Assembly (NCBI GenBank): GCA_907165065.1 | Contig: OU015529.1 | Coordinates: forward strand, 6,869,054 to 6,933,053 | Direction: 5' to 3' | Length of the DNA stretch: 64,000 nt | Origin: Caprimulgus europaeus | Lineage: Eukaryota > Chordata > Aves > Caprimulgiformes > Caprimulgidae | Shown: one piece after another, positions 49,101 through 57,851 of the stretch | Layout: each line of letters begins with the position of its first letter | How positions within the stretch are numbered: position 1 is the first letter of the stretch | Translations under genes and position numbers: made by a program | Notes under the pieces: model-generated | Told to the model about the DNA's origin: nothing | Seen by the model: only the letters and a program-made list of their open reading frames with translations | The model's database searches: none

Positions 49101-52100
49101 AGATCTGAATTGAGTCTTGGTTACTTGTGTGTATTCCTACTCCTTGTAGCCTGCCCTTCTTCCCTGAATAAATGCTTGTGACAGTTTCTTCAACTATATC
49201 TGAAGGACATCATAGGAACTAGAAGCAGCTGAGCCAGTTCTACGGACTTTGCAGCCTCATCCATCTTCCCCCTTACCTGTATTTTGTTCCATCCTTTCAT
49301 TTTAACAGGAAAATATATGGATTTTTTAAAAGAAATAAAATACTCATGAACTTTACAATATGTTCTTTAGAATGTTTACTTTAATTTTGGTTTCCCTGCC
49401 TAATCTTTCTCACAAAGCAGTATGCATTTTTAAATCCTCCAAGCAAAATAATTACAAAGATAATCCAGCTGAGTGTAATCAAACTGCAGGGTTCTTTATT
49501 TTCTTGGCCTTCTAATTTAATTTTACATCCTGTGGTTTTAAAGAAATATTAGGATTATATCATCTTGTTATTGTTCAGATTACGTGCCTGTAAAAATAAG
49601 GAGCAATTGATTCTCTTCTTACCAGTGCCACACAGGAAACTCATACAACATACAGAAAATTTTTGAAATCCAGAGGAAGATCTCAAAGATGAGCACAAGT
49701 TAGATCCTTAGCTACCTTTTTCATTGACAAAAAAATTTAAAAATAATTAAAAAAAAAAGGATGGAAGGGTAGTATTTCCTATCCAGCTGTAAAGGAAAAG
49801 GAACTCTTGTTTATTTGGTTGGTTGGTTTTTGACTGATATTTTCTAAAGCTTTGATAAAATAATTTCCTTTTAAACTTTTTCAATGCACCAGTATGGGTC
49901 CTGGTATGATTTTGTGGATATTTTAACCATGGAAATAATCTCATTGACTACAGCACCACTGCTTGTACTCAAATTAGAGCTTCAGTAGGTCTCTTTGGAT
50001 CAATACAAACTAGAAGTCATTCACAGAGTAACACTGGCTTAAAAATAGTATAGGAGAAGAATCAGCTACATGTCTAAATACATAAGGTCAGCCAAGCAAT
50101 AAAAAGACAGCTTTTGTCTCTACACATGCAGAAGGAACCTGCCCACATCCTAGCAGTCAGCTTTGGGCTTTATGAGGATCAGAGCACATCTGTATTAATA
50201 AGTCTGAACACATGGTTGGAACATCAGACCCTTCACCGCATATCAAAGTCCTCAGCACACAGATGTCCACCTTCTGAGTTGGGGCCAGAGAGATCATTAG
50301 CAGATCTTAGCTAGCAGAGAAGTACTTGGAAAGGGAGATCATCTTCCAAAAAGTAAGACTGAAATGATGCAGGGGTGGGTTTCTTGGGTTTTAGGGTTGG
50401 TTTGGTTTTTTTCCAGTAGTAACCCATTGTACTGTCTGCAGGTATAAAGAAGAAAAGAAGCAAGATCAGCCACCAAACAGGTATAACAAACCCCCAGGGC
50501 CTAGAAACAGCAAAGTCAGAGCTGTCACATTCCTCTTTAGCTGCTGCTTCTTCATTGCCTTCAAAATGGGGCAGCACATACCCATCCACCAGCTTCTTGG
50601 TGACAAAGGCGTGGACACTTGTGGTGGGCCCCATCTCAGGGCAAGGCTGTGGTCGAAGCTTTCATTCTGGAGGTGTTTATCACAAAGACACATGTTAGTT
50701 TGGTTCAAGTGCTGCTGGCCTGGTAACACCCTCAGTAAAGCATCCCTAAAACCACCTCTTTCACACATTTTTGCCTAAGTTACCTCAGAATATTCTTCAT
50801 TAACACAAAAAGCTGAATACAGTCACAAGATTATGCCTATGTCTTGTATAAATACCAAAAATTCTTTCCTGAGTGGACAATTTCAGCAACACTAAGTTAA
50901 AACCTTCTCAGAAAAGAAACATACTGATAAAGAATACAGGCAGTCTCTTCCTAGATTTATGATTTTGCACTTGAGGACAACAATCACATGAGATTAATGG
51001 AGCAGATGTAAGTAACTCTATTCAAACCTCCATAGTTAACATTTGTTCTAGAAGTTCTACTAGCTAATGGTTTCCATGTGTCAATAACCCAAGAGACCAT
51101 CACAGCTCAGTACTAAATATTTTTTAAAGTGTCTACAAACCCAAAAAGCTAGATAGCAATTAGGCTATAAAAATCACAGTTCCACAGCAACACCACACAT
51201 GAAAGGGAATCGTTCTCTCTCTTCAGAAGTTTGGGTGGAAGAGGTCTTGGTTTCTCCTGTACTGCCACATCCTGAGACCTGGTGCCCATGACTGCAAACT
51301 GGTGCAGTGGGGCACAGGGAGAGCCACAGAAGAACAGTGCCCATCAAGGGCACAGCTACAGCAGCTCTAACCTGTTGTGAATCAGCTCTACTATTAAAAA
51401 AAACACGGCAAGGGATTTCAAGCCAACTCTGTACACACACACTTGCTCTAAGCCAGGTACAGCTGCAGAAATAAGTCCCTTCTGTAAAAGATGCTCTTGA
51501 AGTCATTCAGTCTTACACATTCTTTTCACAAAGGCCTAAAGAATCCTGTTTTCTGGATTTCCTTGATTAGAATATAATAAAATATTTTGGACTCTTTGGG
51601 ATATATTTTTTATTATTTTTTTTCTTTTTTTTCCAGAAAAAAAATGGTTACAGGCTTGAAAAGGAATCTTACTTTTTTAAACTACTACTTAACAGCACCC
51701 TGTTGCATCTGAGGTAATGGCTGATTCCATTCTTGGAATTAATTTTTTTAAGCTATTGCAGTAGTGAAAGCTTCACTGAACTCCAAAAAGAAAACTAAAC
51801 TGAGTCACTGCAGGCAAGATTCCTCTGCTTATAGATACAAAATTTTCCTTACAAAATACTTTGTTTTTATATCAAATGATAGAGGACAAGACCTTAGATT
51901 CTGCATTCAGAGCACCGGTAAATGAAGTTGCAATAATCATATTCTCCATGGGGTTTTGGCTGTCGCTATAGTCACCTTATTTTCTTCAAAATATGCTTTT
52001 CATTGTTCTACTGCCCTTTTTCCAATTGCTCTGCAGCCAAGTTCTTGGAAAGCAATCACGCTTCTTGTTTAGGATTTATTGCTAGTCTTTTGCCAACAAG

Positions 52101-53004
52101 GACATGCGCAACTCTCTCCGGTGATCATCCTGCAAAAGCAAGCTACAAATATAGCAGTTTGTGAACAGGCACATTTTACATCTTCCATGGCATCAGAGTG
52201 CCCTAATCAAAAAATTCTGAGATAGAAAAGAAGCACCCGTTTTGGCTGGGCCGATCAAAGGCTCTGCTTGGGGCTCATAAATAAGTTTATTTTAGAATAC
52301 CAGTCTACCTAAAAAAGGGGAAAAAATGCATTTGTTTGTGTTTTAGTGGATGAAGGTTGATGGGTTTTTGTTTGTTGTTTTTTTTTTCTTTTACTAAGTT
52401 TACACAGTAAACTTCACATTTTAGAAACTCCAGGTCTGAGAAAAACAATAGTTTATCTTTCACATTGGCTGTTTTAAATCTAATAACTGTGATGATTAAT
52501 TTAGTTATCACTAAAACTTTAAAGTGCTGAGAATTGTCTGTCTAGTGGTACAAGTTTGTACAATTTTTTTTTTTTTCTTGCAATTTCAGAGTCAAGTTGT
52601 ATTTGGGTTTTGAAATGTGTTTCAGGTTGTCCAAGCAAGCTGACACACACAGAAGTGGCAGGTAACATGAGGGAAGACTGATCCTGTGGCTAGGAAGGAA
52701 TGGACCATGAAGAGTATGATGAGAGTATCTAGGTAATCACCATATCCTGGTCATGCTTATCTGCCCATATTGCTTGTTTTTCATACAAACATCATAGTTT
52801 AATCATCAACCCTTTTGAAAGACTTGTCTTTTATCAGCCTATTGCTTCTGACAGGCAGGGGTAGATTCATGGCTCTATGGATGTGTTTTAAAGCTTCTCT
52901 GGGTTAGAGCTGTTAAAGTTCCCCTGAAATGTTGGGAGACTCATCTCTTGGTCTTTCCTAGACGCCTCCATTGGCTCCTTGGTTCTGATGATGTCCTCTG
53001 TTAA
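46191..53004. other. Intronic unique sequence, 46191-53004
   Basis: No gene could be named. A possible second ancient CR1 scrap lies at about 47868-47950. A minus-strand open frame at 50311-50634 is discussed as a weak candidate. The remainder is AT-rich unique DNA with short A or T runs. Confidence 0.45.
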
Positions 53005-53300
53005 ACAGAACCACAGAACTCCCTAGGTTGGAAAAGACCTTTTAGATCATCCAGTCCAATCTTTAACCCAACACTGACAAGTCCTCAACTGACCCATGTC
53101 CCTCAGCACTGTGTCTACACGACTCTTCCATCCCTCCAGGGATGGGGACTCCACCACTGCCCAGGGCAACCCCTTCCAATGCCTCAGAACCCTTTCAGCA
53201 AAGAAATTCTTCCTCAGATCCAATCTCAACTGCCCTTGGTGCAACTTGAGGCCATTTCCTCTTGTCCTGTCACTTGTCCCTTGGTTGAACAGACCAACAG
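53005..53300 (-). mobile_element. CR1 LINE, 3' portion (older subfamily, about 300 bp)
   Basis: The plus strand carries the complement of a CR1 3' end of another subfamily: GAACCACAGAACTCCCTAGG, AGATCATCCAGTCCAATC, CTCCAGGGATGGGGACTCCA and the TTCCTCTTGTCCTGTCACTT block. It continues to about 53300 and has no intact reading frame. Its divergence suggests it is older than the copies at 17.5, 33.6, 36.6 and 63.5 kb. Confidence 0.95.
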
Positions 53301-55686
53301 CATTAAACTGGAGAAATGAACTGGGATTCATTCACCAACCTGGATCCAGCGTGGTGGATTTCCATTAGCAATGGCTAGATGATTCTGTGGTTCAGACATG
53401 ATTGCTGAGACCCAGAAACAAGAAGGCTAATGAAAAGATCCAGATAAATGTTTCATCACGTCATCATCTGGAATTCTTACTCAACCTGAAATGACTGCAA
53501 TTGTTATTCTTTGGCTTTTCCCTTTATGATTCTCATCTTTCTTGTCTTCCCTTCTCCTCTTATTCTTTTCCCCAGGCAATACGAGATGGTCCCAAATACC
53601 TATTTGGTTCCTATAATTAAACCAGATGTATTTTCTATTCAGTCTTAAAAGGGAATAGTGATTTGTGAAATGGGATTTTGCATCCAAGAAATGAGAAATT
53701 ATAATTGAGGAAACAGCACAAATTTATTCCTAATAAATTATAAATTAACTTTCAAACGCAATCTAACTCCATTTTTCATGTGTTCAGACTGGCAGACTTC
53801 TGAGTATAATAAGTAACTTATGTGTAATTTTGTATCAAAAACTTCATATCTGCAAAAAGATGAAGATTTCTTGAAATTTATTTTCTGATCAAATTATCCA
53901 GTGAGATACATTTTTGTATGCGAACTGCATTTACTCTTTTTGTTTCTCTAACAAGATTACTCATGTATCACATGGCATCAGTTAATTCTGGGTGTGCTTC
54001 TCATTGTAATCACCAGGATTCGAGTGCAAGTGTTTGTATAACAGTTATAAAACTTGTTTCCCGGTATTTCAGCTAAAAAATTCACTTTGCATCAGGGGGT
54101 TGCTTTAGTACAACTTAGTCACAAAGGAACTTACACAAGGGACCACAGAAAAACCACTAACAAGGCCAAAGCAAATGAGTTGCAAAATTTAAACCAATAT
54201 TTGCTAGAAAATGTTTGTGGTCGTCACTCAGCCCTACTTTTGAGTCCCTTCCTAAAGTCCTCACCATCAGACTGAACGTTGCAGGTCTACCTAAACCCCC
54301 CTTTGAAACTAATCTGAAATGTCCCTGTTGCTTCTGATACTGGGTTTGTTCTCCTTGCAACTGTGATAAAAGTTCTGCTTTTACTAACATCTGCAGAGTA
54401 GATCCCATCACTTTCCTTCTTCTGACACTAAGTACCACATTGCAGGCACCAACCACCATGTAATTGAGCTAATATAGCTTTTACTTTTGACTTAACAAGT
54501 GGAAACAGACATGCATGTACTTGGCTTTGGCTACATGTTCGCTCAGCTAAATCTATTCATAGAGTCTGCAGCACCTGGAGCAAACTTATTTTTAGATCCC
54601 ATAATCCTCAATATATTAATTTGCTTTTATTCTTGGCCTTCCATACACTGTCCATCTTCTTCATCTGCAATGACATTCACCTCTCTGCAAATTTTAAAAA
54701 CACTTTACTCACAGCAGCTGGCAACGGTGACTGAAAAATGTTGAAACATACGCAATACAGATATAACACTTGTGGTTCCCATGTCAGGTACATAACTTGT
54801 CCTTTGTTCTTTATTTAAAAAGAAATTCACAGCCCCTTCAAAAAAGCTTTAAACATAAACAAGCACTAGGCCTCAAAAGATTTGAGAGTTTCATATAAGA
54901 TTAAAAGAAAAGTTGGAATATAGTTTGGAGTAAATCTTGATAAAGTTCTGCCCTTTGGATTACAGCTAACAGCTTCTTTAATATGAGTTTAGCACAATAA
55001 AACAACATTACTGTTAGTGTCTTGCTGAGGATGGTAGAAAAAGACCGTAAAACTGAATGGCACATTTAAAATTACTTGCAAAATATTGGTTCTCTGAAAA
55101 CACCACACAATAACTGTAATTAATACTAGTCCTTTAAAGTATTCCTAAAGTCTACTGAAATCTAAACCAGCACTGTACTGCTGGTAGCAACAACTGCCTC
55201 TTAAACAATATTAAAAATGACAACACAAAATAAAAATTCTCAGACAGAAAGTTCTAATCCACTGATGTGCTGGATGGAATAACACCTTTGCCCTTATTAT
55301 TTATAGAGCTTTTTTTGGGGGAGGATCTCAGGACTTTACTCTTTAGCTAAGCCTGGCAAGTTCAACAGCCCAGGAGTTATATAAACATTATTTTACGATT
55401 TGAACTGTTTTATCACTCCAGGGGAGGATTATTTGAATTATTTCTTTTACAAAACCAATATTGCTTTACTCGTAGTCCCATAGTTTCACAGTGACCAAAG
55501 CTGAAGTCCACTCGGGTGCTCGCTAGCCAGCAGTTCCAAAGGAAAGGGGGGAGAAAAAGGCTGCAGGTTGTACCGCACCTAGAAATGCCTTATCTAGCAA
55601 GTGTTGGCAGGGAACGGGAGTTGGAATAAAGGCTTAGCAAAAATGTCCTGGTTTATATAGTGAGCAGGTAAATAAATATATACACA
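53301..55686. other. Intronic unique sequence, 53301-55686
   Basis: AT-rich unique DNA leading into the CpG island. No exon, RNA gene or repeat family was recognised. Confidence 0.5.
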
Positions 55687-56399
55687 CGGCGGGTACCAAG
55701 CGGCAGAAGACGATCGCACCTCGGCAGCGATGCTGCATCCGTGGGACGCGGGGCTCGTACGCGGCGCTGGTTCCCCGGCCGGGGGATGCTCCCGGGCGGA
55801 CTGGCTCTCCGCGGGGAAGCCGGACGAGCCCCCAGCTCCGCACCCGCGGGAGGATATTCCCTCTCGGGCACTCACCGCCCTGCGCGCAGACAGGAAAGCC
55901 ACGTCCTCCCGCCCCGCGAACGAAGGGAAAAAGCCCTGCGAGCCCGGTCTGCCGGCGGCCACCGGCGTTCGGCTTTGCGGGCTCCGGGGGCGGGAGGGGA
56001 GATGTCGGAGAGACCCCCGCGCCGCGGCAGCCCAGCCTATTTTTAAGGCTGGTCCGTACCGGCGGCACCGGCATCTCCGAGAGCATCCAGCTGCCCGTCG
56101 CCGCGGGAGGCAGCCCCCCGCCCGCCGAGCCCCCGCAACGGCACCGGGGCTCCCGCAAGCCCCTGGCTGGGGACAAACATGCTCTCTCTCCATAATGGGG
56201 ATGTTTGCGGCAACATGATATCACCTAATAACGCCGAATAAGGCAATGACTGTACGTTGTAGCGATACGATCCCGCCGGTCTCACCACACGGCGCGGAAA
56301 GCTATTTGCAGATTTGCTAAGCCCTTTTGAATGAATGCATCTGCAGCTGACCTTTAACAATAGACGCTGAAATAGCACAATCTGTGGGAGCAGATTTGA

Positions 56400-56423
56400 G
56401 GGGAGGGGGGCGGGAAGGGGGGG
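56400..56423 (+). promoter_or_regulatory. G-quadruplex motif, antisense to GRK5
   Basis: The plus strand has G runs of 4, 6, 3 and 7 separated by one or two bases, fitting the G3+N1-7 pattern. It sits in the middle of the CpG island, 270 bases inside intron 1, on the non-sense strand, so it would form in DNA rather than in the GRK5 transcript. Confidence 0.6.
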
Positions 56424-56652
56424 AAGGAAGAGATGGGTGAATATTGTAATCTCTGCAATCTCATGCACTTCCTTTCCCAAACCAACGCACACAGTGGGGG
56501 GAAAGCGAGATTTTCCTTTTAACCGGGGCTCAAACCAGCCGTTTCCAACGCCGGCTCGGCCACATGGTACCCCGAAACCCGGCGGGACCGGCACCCGTGC
56601 CCACCCGTGGACATCGCTCCGCGGAGGGGCGACTGCGACAAGGATGCTCCAG

Positions 56653-56677
56653 CCCCCGCTCCCTCCCCTCCCCTCCC
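56653..56677 (-). promoter_or_regulatory. Sense-strand G-quadruplex motif at the start of intron 1
   Basis: The plus strand carries five runs of three to five C separated by short gaps. The GRK5 sense strand and pre-mRNA therefore carry five G runs, beginning about 16 nt after the 5' splice site. Four runs with one-base loops are enough for a stable G-quadruplex. Confidence 0.65.
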
Positions 56678-56692
56678 GCCGCTCTCTCTCAC

Positions 56693-56744
56693 CTTCCCTG
56701 GCTTTCAACAAGACGGTGTTGGCAACGATGTTTTCCAGCTCCAT
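56693..56744 (-). CDS. GRK5: First coding exon of G-protein-coupled receptor kinase 5 (partial gene)
   Basis: Read on the minus strand, the exon starts with ATG at 56744 and encodes MELENIVANTVLLKARE plus the first base of a split Gly codon. The exon ends ...GGGAAG and is followed by GTGAGAG, a near-consensus phase-1 donor. This peptide is the N-terminal helix of the GRK4/5/6 kinases. In that family it helps the kinase dock on and be activated by agonist-bound receptors, which are then phosphorylated on Ser/Thr for arrestin binding at the plasma membrane. GRK4 differs at several of these residues, while GRK5 and GRK6 are identical here. GRK5 is inferred because no second exon follows in 56.7 kb, and GRK6 is a compact gene whereas GRK5 is very large. 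The ATG has G at +4 but T at -3, a moderate context. The frame stays open upstream without a stop, so the start rests on homology. Only 17 codons of a roughly 590-residue protein are present. Confidence 0.85.
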
Positions 56745-56783
56745 GGACGAGCTCGGGCAGCGCAGGCAGCGGCTCTGCAGCAG

Positions 56784-56791
56784 GACGTCAC
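56784..56791 (-). promoter_or_regulatory. CRE-like site in presumed 5' UTR
   Basis: The minus strand reads GTGACGTC across these bases, carrying seven of the eight bases of the cAMP response element TGACGTCA. It is about 40 bases upstream of the GRK5 ATG. CRE-type motifs containing CpG are frequent in CpG islands, so chance is possible. Confidence 0.3.
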
Positions 56792-57057
56792 TCCCGAGGT
56801 GCGGAGTCTCCGGGCGACCACCCGCCTCCTGCCCCTGCCCTAACGCGCTCTCCCCCCGTGCATGACCCCAGCCCTCCTCCCCGTTCCTCCCCGCTCTCTC
56901 CCGGGCGGAGCCGGCGCTCCTCGCGCTATCTGCTCCCGCCGCGCCTCGCCCCGCTACTCCATCCTCCGCCCCGCGGGCTCCCCGCTGGTTTGAGGGCTCG
57001 GGCGCTCCTGCCTCCCTCCCCCGGGGGTGTGGCACCGCGGAGCGGCCCCGCAGCCCC

Positions 57058-57067
57058 GCGCAGGCGC
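57058..57067. promoter_or_regulatory. NRF1-like site
   Basis: GCGCAGGCGC is a common variant of the palindromic NRF1 element GCGCATGCGC. It sits 30 bases downstream of the ZNF143-like motif in the sense direction of GRK5, a usual place for core-promoter NRF1 sites. A looser copy (GCGCAGGGCGC) lies near 57189-57199. Confidence 0.45.
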
Positions 57068-57097
57068 CATCCCCGCCGCCGGCTCCGCGGGGCCCGG

Positions 57098-57116
57098 GCA
57101 CGCCGGGACGTGTAGT
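57098..57116 (-). promoter_or_regulatory. ZNF143/THAP11-type (SBS) promoter motif
   Basis: The minus strand reads ACTACACGTCCCGGCGTGC, which matches the extended ZNF143 binding consensus ACTACAnnTCCCAGvATGC with only A-to-G changes in the right half. This motif is typically found just upstream of transcription starts in vertebrate CpG promoters. It lies 354 bases upstream of the GRK5 start codon and in the sense orientation, so transcription probably begins shortly downstream of it. Confidence 0.7.
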
Positions 57117-57800
57117 CTTAGGGCGGCCCCGCCGCACCTGGCGCCGGCCCCCGTAGCGTCCCCGGGGAGGGGCGGCGAGCGTCCGCCCAGCGCAGGGCGC
57201 GGACACGGGCCGGCTGGAGCCTCCTGGGCGGCGGGAGGGTTTGTGCGCGGCGGCAACCTGCGGGGCGATACGCGGAGCGATGCGCGGGCCCCCCCCAAGG
57301 CGCGGGCCCGGCGGCGGCGGCGGCGGCGCAGCCCTGGTGCCGGGCGCCACCCCGCGGCGGCGGCGGCCTCAGCCCGGCCTGGGGCCTCCGGGGCTCCCCG
57401 GTCCGGACCGGGCCGCTGCTGTCGGCCCTGCCCCGGGCCAACGAGGCTCCCCTGCCCGGGATGGCCCACTGCCTTCAGAGCTCCCCTCTCCGGCCTGGCC
57501 GCACCCGGGGCCACCGAGGCTCCCCTGTCCGGCCCGGCCTGGCCCGCTGCCTTCAGGGCGCCCCGGGCTCCCCCTGCCCGGTCCGGCCCTGCCCGGAGTC
57601 CCCGGGACTCCCCCTTCCCAGCCCGTGCCGCGGCGGGTCTTGGCGCTCACACCCGAGTCAGTCCCCGACAACCAGCAGAGCCACTTCATCCTCTGCCAGG
57701 GACGCACGCCCCTCTCCCCAGGCTGAGGGCACGGGCTTCACTTTCTGGAGATCTGAGAAGTCCCCGAGGGAAGCACCCGAGGGAATCCCCCTTTCTTTCA

Positions 57801-57851
57801 TTTTTTTTTTTTTTTTTTTTTCTTTTTTTTTTTCTTTTTTTTTTTCTTTTT
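57801..57851. repeat. Long interrupted poly-T tract
   Basis: About 50 bases of T with four single C interruptions, starting with 21 T in a row. It lies at the upstream edge of the CpG island. On the minus strand it is poly-A. Confidence 0.95.

Larger units (their letters stand above)
1..56692 (-). other. GRK5: GRK5 intron 1 (5' portion; continues beyond the left edge)
   Basis: The intron starts with GTGAGAG directly after exon 1 and runs leftward to the edge. I looked for the family's exon-2 peptide (the basic GKSKKWKEIL-type stretch and the following QCEDLRR-type segment) in the minus-strand translations and found nothing. The intron therefore exceeds 56 kb. It contains repeats and a few CpG-rich or motif-rich patches listed separately, but no other recognisable exon on either strand. 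Confidence 0.75.
56745..57097 (-). other. GRK5: Presumed 5' UTR of GRK5 with short upstream ORFs
   Basis: This GC-rich stretch lies between the start codon and the ZNF143-like promoter motif, so it is the likely 5' leader; the transcription start cannot be fixed from sequence. It holds three minus-strand upstream ATGs with quick stops. One ORF (56954-57070) has 38 codons. A minimal Met-Glu-stop (56954-56962) shares its stop codon. A third has 7 codons (56840-56863) and ends 95 nt before the main ATG. None is in frame with a continuous read into GRK5. If the leader really begins near 57070, these could dampen translation, but this is inference. Confidence 0.45.
55687..57740. promoter_or_regulatory. 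CpG island promoter spanning GRK5 exon 1
   Basis: CpG dinucleotides and G+C content rise sharply at about 55687 and fall again near 57740, against AT-rich, CpG-poor flanks. The island has a left lobe inside intron 1 (about 55690-56220), a weaker middle part, and a dense lobe over exon 1 and the upstream side. GC-box-like sequences occur at 57168-57177 (plus strand AGGGGCGGCG) and 56901-56910. There is no TATA box near the expected start, consistent with a dispersed-start CpG promoter. Long open frames on both strands here are explained by the scarcity of AT-rich stop codons. Whether a divergent non-coding transcript starts on the plus strand cannot be judged. Confidence 0.85.

Noticed and set aside
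50401-50430. Single TTAGGG-like stretch in a G/T-rich tract
   Set aside because: Only one TTAGGG unit is present, not an interstitial telomeric array.
55594-56224. Overlapping frames of 162-199 codons on both strands in the left lobe of the CpG island
   Set aside because: Several overlapping frames of similar length on both strands indicate composition rather than coding. No homology was recognised.
56043-57350. 435-codon minus-strand open frame containing the GRK5 start
   Set aside because: The frame is open because the CpG island is poor in stop codons, and it runs past the splice donor into intron 1. Only the 17 codons from the conserved Met to the donor are supported.
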